This document shows, one piece after another, positions 33,780-43,300 of a DNA stretch of 64,000 bases. Location: positions 1 to 64,000 of the forward strand of contig JACKPV010000040.1 in assembly GCA_024233305.1 (NCBI GenBank), given 5' to 3'. Numbering within the stretch: the first letter of the stretch is position 1; every line of letters begins with the position of its first letter. The position numbers and the translations under genes were made by a program. The notes under the pieces were generated by a model. The model was not told the origin of the DNA. It did not search any database and was given only the letters and a program-made list of their open reading frames with translations. The stretch is from Verrucomicrobiales bacterium. Its GTDB lineage: Bacteria; Verrucomicrobiota; Verrucomicrobiia; Limisphaerales; J093.

Positions 33780-34424
33780 ATGATGCGGTTTACGTCATTC
33801 TCCGCCTTGCTGGCCGCCGCGGCCCTGCTGGGCGCTGGCTGCCGGTCGACCTATTACGCGGCCTACGAGCAGTTCGGCATCCACAAGCGCGACCTGTTGA
33901 AGGACCGCGTCGAGGACGCCCGCCAGGAGCAGGCGCAGGCGAGCGAGCAGTTCAAGGATGCCTTGACCCGGCTTCAGGAGATGACCGGCTTCAACGGCGG
34001 CGACCTCGAACAGGCCTATCGCAAGTTGCAGTCCGACTACGACCGGTGCGTTGACCAGGCGGACGACGTGCGGAGCCGCATCGGCGCCATGAACCAGGTG
34101 GCCGAGGACCTTTTCACGGAGTGGGAAAGCGAGCTCGAGGAGATCACCACGCCGAGCCTGCGGGCCGATAGCCGGCGCAAACTGCAGGATACCCGTTTGC
34201 GCTACGCCGCGCTGTACCGCTCCCTGAACCAGGCCGAGCGGAGCATGGAACCGGTGTTGGTCCGGTTCAAAGACTACGTGCTCTACCTCAAACACAATCT
34301 GAACGCCCAGGCAGTCGCGTCCTTGCAAGGCGAGGCGGTGGACATCCAGGCGGAAATCCAATCCCTGATCGATCAGATGAACGCGTCCATCGCGGAAGCG
34401 GATCGCTTTGTGGCCGACCTCTAA
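33780..34424 (+). CDS. DUF2959 lipoprotein
   Basis: About 214 residues. The signal peptide FSALLAAAALLGAGCRSTYY has a lipobox (GAGC). The body is mostly helical and coiled (VEDARQEQAQASEQFKDAL, with QEMTGFNGGDLEQAYRKLQS in the middle and IDQMNASIAEADRFVADL at the end), the pattern of DUF2959. Start at ATG 33780 or 33783. Function unknown; the gene is not obviously in an operon. Confidence 0.85.
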   Translation: MMRFTSFSALLAAAALLGAGCRSTYYAAYEQFGIHKRDLLKDRVEDARQEQAQASEQFKDALTRLQEMTGFNGGDLEQAYRKLQSDYDRCVDQADDVRSRIGAMNQVAEDLFTEWESELEEITTPSLRADSRRKLQDTRLRYAALYRSLNQAERSMEPVLVRFKDYVLYLKHNLNAQAVASLQGEAVDIQAEIQSLIDQMNASIAEADRFVADL

Positions 34425-34445
34425 CCCCGGCGCCCCGCTTCCGGC

Positions 34446-35213
34446 ATGGAGATCTGGCGTGTCGTTTGGTCCGGAAAGAGCGATGCGGCCTGGAACATGG
34501 CCCTGGATGAAGCGCTCCTGCTGTCGACGCCGGCAGCCGACCGTCCGATCCTCCGGTTCTACGAGTGGGCCGAGGCCGCCGCCACTTTCGGCTATTTCCA
34601 GACCTACGACGAGATCGCCCGGCTGACGCCGCTCCGGCCCCTGGTCCGCCGACCAACCGGGGGGGGATTGGTTCCGCACGCCGATGATTGGACCTACGCC
34701 ATCGTCATCCCTGCCGGTCACGCCTGGCATCGCATGCGGGCGGAAGCGAGCTATGAACGGCTGCATCGTTGGTTGCAGCGGGCTTTCGCCCAGGTCGGGG
34801 TCGAAACCTCCCTCGCCGCGGCGCCCCGCACCGAAGGCCCCGGCCAGTGCTTTGTGGGGGCGGAGAAAAACGATCTCCTGCACCGGGGACGAAAAATCGC
34901 CGGCGCCGCGCAGCGCCGAACCCGACACGGCCTGCTCATTCAGGGTTCCGTGCAACCGCCGCCCGACGGGATCCTCCGCAAGGCCTGGGAAACCGCCCTT
35001 TGCCGGACGGCAGAATCCAACTGGGGCATCGTCTGGCAGACTTGTGCCATCGATGCACGGACAGCCACCGCCGCCCAGCATCTGACGACCACCAAGTACG
35101 CGCTCCCGGCATTCAACCGCGATCGCCGCCACGCTCCTGCGCCCTGCGCACCGGGACGAGGGCTCAAGATTAGTTGGAAAGCCCGGATGGCCGGATTACC
35201 CTTCCACGCGTGA
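34446..35213 (+). CDS. Lipoate/octanoyl protein ligase-family protein (BPL/LPL domain)
   Basis: 255 residues. It has N-M-A-L-D-E-A-L-L near the N-terminus, LRFYEWAEAAATFGYFQ, the substrate loop VRRPTGGGLVPHADDWTYAI and GRKIAGAAQRRTRHGLLIQG, the lysine-containing catalytic block. The family transfers lipoyl or octanoyl groups to E2/GcvH; ligase versus transferase cannot be decided. Its TGA overlaps the GTG of the antitoxin gene (35210). Confidence 0.87.
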   Translation: MEIWRVVWSGKSDAAWNMALDEALLLSTPAADRPILRFYEWAEAAATFGYFQTYDEIARLTPLRPLVRRPTGGGLVPHADDWTYAIVIPAGHAWHRMRAEASYERLHRWLQRAFAQVGVETSLAAAPRTEGPGQCFVGAEKNDLLHRGRKIAGAAQRRTRHGLLIQGSVQPPPDGILRKAWETALCRTAESNWGIVWQTCAIDARTATAAQHLTTTKYALPAFNRDRRHAPAPCAPGRGLKISWKARMAGLPFHA

Positions 35214-35446
35214 GCACGTTGACGATCCACTTGGATGACGACGCGGCCCGGTTGGTGCAGGCCGCTGCGCAAGTCGTGAACCAACCCTTGGAGCACTGGC
35301 TGCGCGAGAACATCCGCCAGATGGCCGAGCGGACGGTGAACGACGCGAAGACAACCACCCGGCGCGTGTACCCTCTGCACCCCGGAGCCATGCAGCCCGC
35401 GCAGGACTTCAACGCTCCGCTTGCGGAGTTCGCCCCCTACGTCTGA
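35210..35446 (+). CDS. VapB-like antitoxin
   Basis: 78 residues. LTIHLDDDAARLVQAAAQVV resembles a ribbon-helix-helix DNA-binding start, followed by an acidic-poor C-terminal tail that would bind the toxin. GTG at 35210 is preferred: it overlaps the previous stop (GTGA), and conserved-looking sequence starts two residues later. The gene is followed by the PIN toxin 6 bp on. Confidence 0.75.
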   Translation: MSTLTIHLDDDAARLVQAAAQVVNQPLEHWLRENIRQMAERTVNDAKTTTRRVYPLHPGAMQPAQDFNAPLAEFAPYV

Positions 35447-35452
35447 CGGCGC

Positions 35453-35839
35453 ATGGACCTGCTCCTCGACACCTGCGCCTTCATTTGGTGGGACAGTGGT
35501 GGTGGCGATTTGAGTGACGCGGCGGCGAGCGCGCTGCAAGACCACGAGAACCGGCTGCACTTCAGCGTCGCGTCCATCTGGGAAATGCAGCTTAAACACC
35601 AGAAGGGCAAGTTGCTCCTGAGAAAGCCCCTGACGGACATTATCCAGGAACAATGCGCCCAGAATGGACTTCTCCTGCTGCCAATCGAGCCGGGCGCCAT
35701 CTACCGCTTGGGACAGCTTCCCAGTCATCACGCGGACCCGTTTGACCGCCTGATCATCTCGCAAGCGAAGCTGCATGGCTACTCGGTGGTCACGGGCGAC
35801 GGCGATTTCTCGAAGTACGACGTGACCGTTGTTTGGTGA
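35453..35839 (+). CDS. PIN-domain toxin (VapC-like)
   Basis: 128 residues. LLLDTCAFIWW carries the first catalytic Asp, VASIWEMQLKHQKGKL the Glu, HHADPFDRLIISQA the next Asp cluster and VVTGDGDFSKY the last. Such toxins cut RNA, often tRNA-fMet. It forms a pair with the gene directly upstream. All catalytic residues appear intact, so it may be active. Confidence 0.9.
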   Translation: MDLLLDTCAFIWWDSGGGDLSDAAASALQDHENRLHFSVASIWEMQLKHQKGKLLLRKPLTDIIQEQCAQNGLLLLPIEPGAIYRLGQLPSHHADPFDRLIISQAKLHGYSVVTGDGDFSKYDVTVVW

Positions 35840-35854
35840 GATGCTCCTCGCCGA

Positions 35855-36066
35855 GTGGTGCCGAAAACGGATTCAACACGTCCGCTCCTGTGCCCGCCAC
35901 ATCGCCCACGTTGCACGTGTCGAGAACGAGATCGTAGGCCAGCGCCGTCGCCGCAACCAGGCCGTCCACGGTGCGGACTGGCCGGACGGCTGCCAAGTGC
36001 CCCCCAGCGGTCCGCAATCGGAGCGGTCACCGGCAGGATTCGGTCGCCGCGAGGTTCTTGGCATTG
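35855..36066 (-). pseudogene. Second PIN-toxin remnant (FitB/VapC-type), frameshifted
   Basis: One frame reads GDRILPVTAPIADRWGALGS (about 36054 to 35994), typical mid-sequence of FitB-like toxins. The neighbouring frame then continues from about 35993 with TVDGLVAATALAYDLVLDTC, followed by NVGDVAGTGADVLNPF, the family C-terminus. The N-terminal catalytic half is absent and the two parts are in different frames, so this is a decayed toxin gene. Confidence 0.8.
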
Positions 36067-38948
36067 CATATCAGGGTTCCGCTGAGCGGCGATGCCGATG
36101 CAGCAGATGCTGCAGGTAGCCGCGAGTGCCCATCTGCAGTCGGGCGGCAATCCACTTGGCGGTCATTGTGCTCTGCGCCCTCCCTGTCCACCGAATCGGG
36201 GGAGATCCAGACCCCGCCAACAAGGTAGCCGCTGGTCAGGACGCGTTGGCCTTCCACCGCCGCTTCTCCCCATTCGTCCCAACCATCGTCGGGAAGCTCG
36301 ACGCGTGCCTGTCCGCTGTCGTTCGCTTCCGATGCCGACCGGAAGTTCGTCGTGATGTGGACGGCTGTTGTTGGGGTCGGGCAGATCTTGGCCACGCGCG
36401 CGACATGCACGGTGATCGTCCCTGTATCGGTGCCGCCTTGACCGTCACTGATCTGGTAGGTCAACCTGTCGTCATTGTCATTGTCGAGATTGTAGAAGAT
36501 GTGCGTGGCGTCCTTGCTGATCATAGCCCCCTGGAGGCTGGCGCCTACGCTCTCCAGGGAAAGGGAGTCCAGATCCGCATCGACGCATTGAGCCAGTAAC
36601 TCGGCGATAGAGATCGTCAAACCAAGGCTAGGGCTTCGGGTATAGGTGACATGGGCGGCTACGGGGGCGCTGTTGCTATTCACGCTCGTCGAGAAGACAT
36701 ACGCCGCTCCAGCCCTTTCGGCAGAGTTATCATTCTGGTTGCCGTTAACCCCCATCGTGCTGCTGGCTTCGCCCCATGCCCCGACGACCACCGTGTCCCC
36801 CGACATCGCGACGGACCCGCCGAAGTGGTCTTCCATCCCAGTGTTGCTCGGCTTCAGGTAGGCCTGTTGGCTCCACTCCGTCGCGTTCCGCACGAACACG
36901 TACGAGGCGCCCGCGTTGTAGGCGTCTTCGTCGGGCGTGCTATCGATCCCCGTCGTGCTGCTCGACTCTCCATTTGCCCCGACGACCACCGTGTCGCCCG
37001 ATACCCCTACTGAGCCGCCGAAGAACTGACTCGTCGCCGTATTGCCGGCCTTGAGGTAGGCCTGCTGGCTCCAGTTCGTACCGATCCGCACGAACACATA
37101 GGCCGCGCCAGCGTTGAAGTAGATTGCACGATCATCGGGCGTGCTGTTGATCCCCGTCGTGGTGCTGTCCTCCAGAGGCGCCCCGACGACCACCGTTCCT
37201 CCAGACACAGCCACTGAGCCACCGAAGTGGTCAGTCCTTCCCGTGTTGCTGGCCTTGAGGTAGGCCTGCTGGCTCCACGTTGTCCCGCTCCGCACGAACA
37301 CATACGCCGCACCAGCATCCGCGTCCCAAGCGGGATCGTCAGGTGTGCTGTTGACCCCGGTCGTGCTGCTGTCTTCGTCCGGAGCCCCGACGACTACCGT
37401 GTCCCCATCCACCGCCACCGAGCCGCCGAAGTGGTCCCAGTATCCCGTGTTGCTGGCCTTGAGGTAGGCCTGCTGGCTCCACGTTGTCCCGCTCCGCACA
37501 AACACATACGCTGCTCCTGAATTGTCGGCGGAATTGTCATTCTGGTTGCCGTTGACGCCTGTCGCAATACTCCACTCGTGGCTTGCCCCGACGACTAGCG
37601 TGTTCCCCGACACCGCGACCGACGCGCCAAACTCGTCACCTATCCCCGTGTTGCTGGCCTTAAGGTAGGCCTGCTGGCTCCAGGAGGTTCCGGTCCGCAC
37701 GAAGACATAGGCCGCACCAGCCCGAGGGGCCGCGTCATCGGGTGTACTGTTGACCCCTATCGTGCTGCTGCGCTCGTGCCGCGCCCCGATGACAACCGTG
37801 TCCCCCGACACCGCGACCGATTCGCCAAACCGGTCATTCTGTCCCGTGTTGCTGGCCTTGAGGTAGGCCTGCTGGTTCCATGTCGTCCCGCTCCGCACGA
37901 ACACGTAGGCGGCGCCCGAACTTCCGGCGGCCTCATCGGCCGTGCTGTTGACCCCCGTCGTGCCGCTGTCCTCCCCAGGGGCTCCGACGACCACCGTGTC
38001 CCCAGACACCGCCACCGAGTTGCCAAAGAGGTCAAGCAGCCCCGTGTTGCTGGCCTTGAGGTACGCCTGCCGGGCGATCGGGTCAATCGTTAGCGGATAG
38101 CGCGAGCCCCGTTCGTCCACCTGCAACTTGACCAAGGCCGGAGTGGTTGGAGGGGCATCGAGAGCTGCGAAACGAGAGGGGAGCGTCCGGCCATCAGCAT
38201 CGCGCACCACCAACCCGGAGTAGTTGATTACGGTGGTCCCTACGGCATCCCGAAACTCCACGCCCTGGCCATCGGGAGCGACCTCGGGCAGGAGTGAGCC
38301 GCGCACGACAAGGACAAAGTCGAGAGTGGAGGAGGGCGAGGGCGCGCCGGAACCTGCATCCCGCGCGGGACGTTCCTTCACCGTGAAGCCATGTTCCAGC
38401 CCCCGTTGATCGTTCACATACCATTCCGACAGGGTCTCATCCCAAGCGTAAGTGAGGCGTTGACCCTCCGCTTGCACCACGGCCTTCTTGCCCAGGACGC
38501 GTTCAGCGCCGGGGAAGCCGTAGCGCTTCAATTCGAGTCCCCACTGCCAGTCACCGTCTCTGGGTTCGGCCAGAAATCCGCGTCCGTCGAACTTCATAAG
38601 CCATTCCTGGCCCGGGTTGATCGCCTTCCAGATGCCGTCCTGGGCCGGGACCGGTTCAAATGAATGCCGCCCGGAATCATAAGCCGCCCGAATACGCGTC
38701 CAATCGGATTTCGCCAACCCTCGGGGCACCTGTTCAGCTGAGGTGAGATGCTGGGTTCGGCCCGCAGGCGTGGCAGCGTCCGATTGGGCGGTGCCGTCCA
38801 TCTCGGTGCGACAGAGGGCCGAACTGGACAGCAACAGACCGACGCACAAACCAGTTACCAGGGAACGTCCCTTCGCTCGGTGGGTTGCTCGTGACGTGGG
38901 AACTGCTGGCGTTTTGGCTGGAGGTCGGCTGGGAGTGGTGGTCCTCAT
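36027..38948 (-). CDS. Secreted FG-GAP/integrin-alpha-type repeat protein
   Basis: 973 residues. ATG 38948 is preferred over 39032 because GRSLVTGLCVGLLLSSSALC near residues 27-46 is a signal peptide. Residues ~65-290 carry the RGLEHGFTVKERP-type region typical of these proteins. Seven tandem FG-GAP repeats of about 65 residues follow (~293-752), each with the blocks Q-A-Y-L-K-A-S-N-T-G, F-G-x-S-V-A-V-S-G-D-T-V-V-V-G-A and A-G-A-A-Y-V-F-V-R. A Ca-binding/cadherin-like end has YNLDNDNDDRLTYQISDGQG. The last ~45 residues overlap the RAYT remnant in another frame, so the C-terminus may be abnormal. Probably a surface protein. Confidence 0.82.
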   Translation of the reverse strand: MRTTTPSRPPAKTPAVPTSRATHRAKGRSLVTGLCVGLLLSSSALCRTEMDGTAQSDAATPAGRTQHLTSAEQVPRGLAKSDWTRIRAAYDSGRHSFEPVPAQDGIWKAINPGQEWLMKFDGRGFLAEPRDGDWQWGLELKRYGFPGAERVLGKKAVVQAEGQRLTYAWDETLSEWYVNDQRGLEHGFTVKERPARDAGSGAPSPSSTLDFVLVVRGSLLPEVAPDGQGVEFRDAVGTTVINYSGLVVRDADGRTLPSRFAALDAPPTTPALVKLQVDERGSRYPLTIDPIARQAYLKASNTGLLDLFGNSVAVSGDTVVVGAPGEDSGTTGVNSTADEAAGSSGAAYVFVRSGTTWNQQAYLKASNTGQNDRFGESVAVSGDTVVIGARHERSSTIGVNSTPDDAAPRAGAAYVFVRTGTSWSQQAYLKASNTGIGDEFGASVAVSGNTLVVGASHEWSIATGVNGNQNDNSADNSGAAYVFVRSGTTWSQQAYLKASNTGYWDHFGGSVAVDGDTVVVGAPDEDSSTTGVNSTPDDPAWDADAGAAYVFVRSGTTWSQQAYLKASNTGRTDHFGGSVAVSGGTVVVGAPLEDSTTTGINSTPDDRAIYFNAGAAYVFVRIGTNWSQQAYLKAGNTATSQFFGGSVGVSGDTVVVGANGESSSTTGIDSTPDEDAYNAGASYVFVRNATEWSQQAYLKPSNTGMEDHFGGSVAMSGDTVVVGAWGEASSTMGVNGNQNDNSAERAGAAYVFSTSVNSNSAPVAAHVTYTRSPSLGLTISIAELLAQCVDADLDSLSLESVGASLQGAMISKDATHIFYNLDNDNDDRLTYQISDGQGGTDTGTITVHVARVAKICPTPTTAVHITTNFRSASEANDSGQARVELPDDGWDEWGEAAVEGQRVLTSGYLVGGVWISPDSVDREGAEHNDRQVDCRPTADGHSRLPAASAASASPLSGTLICNAKNLAATESCR
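36071..36166 (-). pseudogene. C-terminal remnant of a REP-associated tyrosine transposase (RAYT)
   Basis: ATG 36166 to TGA 36071 encodes MTAKWIAARLQMGTRGYLQH, then LLHRHRRSAEP. This is the C-terminal tail common in Verrucomicrobia RAYT proteins, where a W-I-A-x-R-L-x-M-G helix precedes the end. The HUH/Y1 catalytic part is missing. It overlaps the 3' tail of the FG-GAP gene in another frame. Confidence 0.65.
36690..38075. repeat. Seven in-frame ~200-bp tandem repeats (FG-GAP units)
   Basis: The plus strand repeats TTGAGGTAGGCCTGCTGG at about 195-205-bp intervals (for example near 37053, 37256, 37461, 37660 and 37859). Units differ by substitutions and small insertions, so the array has diverged. 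The high DNA identity gives scope for recombination that changes repeat number. Confidence 0.85.
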
Positions 38949-39032
38949 ATGCGTGTGGTCCGTTGGTCCTCTGGTTTGCTGACAGGGTGTTGCTGGCCCA
39001 GGCCATCCGTTGGCGCTTTTGGCCGGCGCCAT

Positions 39033-39582
39033 GCATGCCGCACCTGTTCCGCCCCCCTCCTCCTTGGCGTCTGGGCGCTTGCGCCATCGGGGATCGTCCT
39101 TCCGTCGCCGGAAGAAGCTGGCGGTGTCCCGTGACTGGATTACCTCCCGTTCCGGTGAGAGAGGGGACAGGAATGTTGAATCGGTTTGTGCGGTTGCGAT
39201 TTGCGGCGAATGCTCCGCCTGTCGCAGTTCGTAATCCTAATCGTAATCCTAATCCAGATCGCGATCCCTACCCCTGTTCGAGGCTGCCCTCATGCACTCA
39301 ATCGGCGGAGTTCGACGACTCCACCGAATGTGCCAAAGACGGGGGGAGGCTCCACCAGCGACGCTTGTCGGCGGCTTTTGAGATTAGGATTAGGATTAGG
39401 ATTAGGATTACGATGGGCGGGGTCGATGTCATTGAGGTGCGCACGTTCTTGAGGCTGCGGGGGCGCGACTGCTCCGTTGGGGTGCAGGCTGGATGCCAGC
39501 GGTACGGCAGGTAGGATACCTGCGCTACCCGGGGGATGTCCCTTTTGGGGGCGGCCGGGGAGGTATGCTTTTTGAGGTCAAG
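39033..39582. other. Gene-poor intergenic region with TAATCC/GGATTA inverted repeats
   Basis: About 550 bp before the sigma-factor gene. 39232-39255 is a run of TAATCC-type hexamers (one interrupted by TCG). 39382-39410 is 29 bases of the complementary GATTAG hexamer, and the two can pair across a ~126-bp spacer. No conserved protein could be recognised. The sigma-factor promoter should lie at the right end. Confidence 0.65.
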
Positions 39583-40215
39583 ATGATGTGCGAGACGGAG
39601 AGCGGTCCGGACCTGTCCGAGGGCGTGATGACGCGGTTGCGGGCGGGGGACAGAGAAGCCGCGGAGCAGGTGTTTGCCTTTCATCGGCGGCATCTGCTGC
39701 GGACGGCGCGGAGTCATCTGGACGGGCGGATTCAGGGGCGGTTGGACCCTTCGGATGTGGTGCAGAATGCGCTTTGCGAGGCCGCGCGGCGGTTGCCCGA
39801 TTATCTGGCCAAGGAACCGGTGTCGTTCGCGCTGTGGCTCCGGCAGATCGTGCTCGATGAGGTGCACAAGGCGTGGCGTCGGCACGGGCAGGCGGCGCGC
39901 CGCAGCGTGACGAAGGAGATGCCGTTGCCGGATCGATCGAGTCTAATCCTGGCCCGGCAACTGCCCCGCGCGCAGTCGTCGCCCAGCCAGCACTTGAGCC
40001 GGAAGGAAACCGCCCGAAGGGTGCGAGCCGCGATGGAACGTCTGCCCGACAGCGACCGGATCGCGCTTGAGTTGCGCCATTTCGAGGAACAGCCGTACGC
40101 GGAGATCGGGCTGATCATGGGCATCAGTGAGCAGGCGGCCCGGAAGCGGTGCGTGAGGGCGTTGCTGAGGTTGGGACAAATGCTGGAGGGGGAGGAGTTG
40201 GGAGGTGGAAGCTAG
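39583..40215 (+). CDS. ECF RNA polymerase sigma factor
   Basis: About 210 residues. Sigma region 2 is visible as HRRHLLRTARSHLDGRI and LDPSDVVQNALCEAARRLPD. Region 4 is AMERLPDSDRIALELRHF, then YAEIGLIMGISEQAARKRCV. It belongs to the ECF groups of Planctomycetes/Verrucomicrobia that are encoded beside protein kinases. The start at 39583 has GAGG five bases upstream; ATG 39565 is the alternative. The kinase gene starts 95 bp downstream. Confidence 0.92.
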   Translation: MMCETESGPDLSEGVMTRLRAGDREAAEQVFAFHRRHLLRTARSHLDGRIQGRLDPSDVVQNALCEAARRLPDYLAKEPVSFALWLRQIVLDEVHKAWRRHGQAARRSVTKEMPLPDRSSLILARQLPRAQSSPSQHLSRKETARRVRAAMERLPDSDRIALELRHFEEQPYAEIGLIMGISEQAARKRCVRALLRLGQMLEGEELGGGS

Positions 40216-40250
40216 GAGCTGGAAGTTGGAAGTTGGGAGGGGGCGGATTG
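40197..40250 (+). repeat. Purine-rich GGAAGTTGGAAG-type short tandem stretch
   Basis: Bases 40197-40250 are almost purely purine plus T, with repeated GGAAG(T/C)T units (GGTGGAAGCTAGGAGCTGG then GGAAGTTGGAAGTTGGGAGG). It covers the end of the sigma gene and the start of the gap to the kinase gene. Confidence 0.55.
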
Positions 40251-40310
40251 CGGCTTTTCGGGAGGGGGTGGGGAGGGTTTTAATGGGGCAACGGGAGCAC
40301 GCGCGCGGCA

Positions 40311-43300
40311 ATGAACGGGATCAACGACAACCAGCCGCCGGAGGACGAGTCGCTGCTGGCGTCGGTGGTGGACGACGTGGTGGCGCGCTTGAAGCGCGGT
40401 GAGCAGCCGCGGGCCGAGGATTATGCCGCCCGTCTTCCGCAGTTGGTGGCACAGATCCGCACGCTGATCCCCACCCTCCACGCCATGAAGGCCACGCCAC
40501 CGGTCGGAGATCCCGAGGCGGGAAGCCTGGAGGAATGGCTCGAGGACCGCACTCTCGGGGATTTCCGGATCGGACGGGAAATCGGGCGCGGCGGCATGGG
40601 GACAGTTTACGAGGCGGAACAGATCTCCCTGGGACGCCGGGTGGCCTTGAAGGTCCTGCCGCTGGCCGCGTTGCTTGATGCCCGGTTGTTGCAGCGGTTT
40701 AAGAACGAGGCGCAGGCGGCCGCCCAACTCCACCACAACCACATCGTGCCCGTGCACGCAGTCGGTTGCGAACGGGGGCTGCACTATTATGCCATGCCCT
40801 ACATCGAGGGCGCCTCACTGGCGGCCGTCATCGATGAGCTGCGCCGCTCGGCTCCGTCCCCCGAACCGGGCGAATCGTCGCACGCCGCGTCACTTGCGCG
40901 TCGCCTGACCGGCAGCCGCGGTGACGAGCCCGCGAACGGCACTCAAGGGCGGGAGTTCCTCCGCTCGGTAGCGCGTCTGGGGCAACAGGCGGCAGAAGCC
41001 CTGGATCACGCCCACGCCGTCGGAGTGGTGCATCGGGACATCAAGCCCTCGAATCTCCTGCTGGACCAGCAGGGTCGCCTGTGGGTCACGGATTTCGGGC
41101 TGGCCCACTACCAGTTGTCGGGCAAGGACAGCCTGACGCTCCCCGGCGACCTGCTGGGCACGGCGCGCTACATGAGTCCGGAACAGGCGGGCGGGCGATC
41201 GGTGCTGATGGATCACCGGACCGACGTCTACTCGCTCGGGGTGACGCTTTACGAACTGCTCTGCCTGCGGCCGGCCTTCGCAGCGGACGAGCGGCAGGAG
41301 CTTCTGCGCCAGGTTACGGAAGACGAACCGCCGGTGCCGCGGCGGTTGAATCCGGCCATCCCGCCCGATCTCGAGACCATCGTGCTCAAGGCGATGGCCA
41401 AGGAACCGGAGCTGCGTTATGCCTCGGCCGCGGACCTGGCCGCGGACTTCGAGCGCTTCTTGAACGATCGGCCCATCGAGGCCCGGCGTCCCGGCGTGCG
41501 GTTGCGTCTGCGGCGCTGGAGCCAGCATCACCTTGGCGCGGTGGCCGCCGGCATGGCCCTGCTGGTGCTGCTGAGCCTGGGCCTGGGAACCACCAACTGG
41601 CTGCTGGCGAAGGAACGCGCCGCCACGAAGGAACAACGCGACCTCGCCGTCCGCCAGCAGCAACGTGCGGATGACAACTACCGGCGGGCGCTCGAGATTC
41701 TGGACCGCGGGGTGATCGACCTGCTCGAGACCCGCTTACCGCAGCAGGACCGGTTGACCGAGGACGACGCGCAGCGACTGAAGGATGCTCTGGGCTTCTA
41801 TGAGAGCTTCCTCAAGCAGAACGCCGATCTTGCCGAAGCGCGCGAGGCCCTGGCCGTGGCCGGACAGCGCGTAGGTCGGATCCGCAAGGCGTTGGGACAG
41901 TACGCCGCAGCAGCGGACGCCTACGCGCAGAGCGCAAGCATTCTCGAGGCGGAGTTGATGACCACGACGGACGAACGACGCATTCGTCGACTCCTGCTCC
42001 GAACGCTCACGGAATGGAGCGAGGCGTTGAAGGACGCCGACAATCTGCAGCGGGCCGAGGAGGTCGGACGGCGCGCGGTGCAGGAAGCCAAACGCCTCAC
42101 CGATGAGCTGTCCGCCACCGCGACGGACGCCCCCTGGTTGTCCGAGAGCTACGCGGTTTTGGGTCGCGCCTTGAGCGCGGCGGGCCGAGGGCCCGAGGCC
42201 ATCGGCATCCACGAACACCAACTGGCCGCGGCGGAACAGGTGCGAGAGCGAGCCCCGGACGAAGAGGCGACTTTGCGAGCGCTCGCGGCGGCCCATGAGG
42301 CACTGGGCCGGGGCAAGGCTGCCACCGGTGACTGGGATTCCGCAGAAACCCACTATCGGGAGGCGCTCCACGCCGGTCGCGAGTTATGGTGGCGCGAGCC
42401 CGGAGACCTGGAGCATCGCGCTCGTTGGGCGGGGGCGCAGGCCGGCTTCGGGGATACCCTTCGTCGGCAGGAGCGTTGGTCCGCAGCGGGGGACTTCATC
42501 TGGAGCGGTTTCGCGGAACGCCGGGCCCTGGCACTGGGTTTCCCGGCGCGGGCGGATTTCCGAATGGCGTGGCGCGAGAGTGCCTTGTCGCTGACGTTGC
42601 TCCTGCTGGCCACCGGACGCACCAACGAGGCGGCGAGACGCGCGGAGGAGGCGGTCTCATTTCCGGAAGGCCAGAGCGGCGCGCCCGGCGATATCGAAGC
42701 GGAACGGCGGCTCGTGGACCGGTTGCGCGAACTCGGTTCCGCGGCCTTCACCAGCCTGAGCAACACGGAGCGGGCGAAGCGGCTGGCCGGGGCCGGGATG
42801 GGCACCGGCAAGACGCCCCCGGACGGCGCGTCGCCGGACAACGGCAACACGGATGAGGCGGCAACGGGCGCCGCGAAGTCGGACGCGGACCCAGCAGACG
42901 GTGCGGATGGCGACCTGGTGGCATGGTGGCCAATGGAGGCAACCGACACCGATCAAATCCAGGATCACTCGGGCAATGGTCGTCATGGGGAATGCGCTCA
43001 GGGAGCAGGCGTCATCCTGGATGACGAGCGGGGGGCGGTGCTTCGGCTGGGCACGATCATCGATCAGCATGTGAACTTCGGCGCCGACCCGGCCTTCAAT
43101 CTGAGCGATGGCTTCACGCTTGCGGCCTGGATCAGGGACGACGACTACCGCCCCCTGCGAAACCAGGCCGTCATCCTCGGGAAGGGCCGGAATCAGTGGC
43201 GATTGCTGTTGAACTCGAAGGGGCAGATCGTGCTGCACCTTACCGGCCTGCGAACGACCTACACGGTCCATCCCGCCAGCCATGCCTTGGGTGTCGAATC

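Noticed and set aside
36690..38075. Possible CRISPR array because of regular repeats
   Set aside because: Units are ~200 bp, in frame and protein-coding (FG-GAP), unlike short CRISPR repeats with unique spacers.
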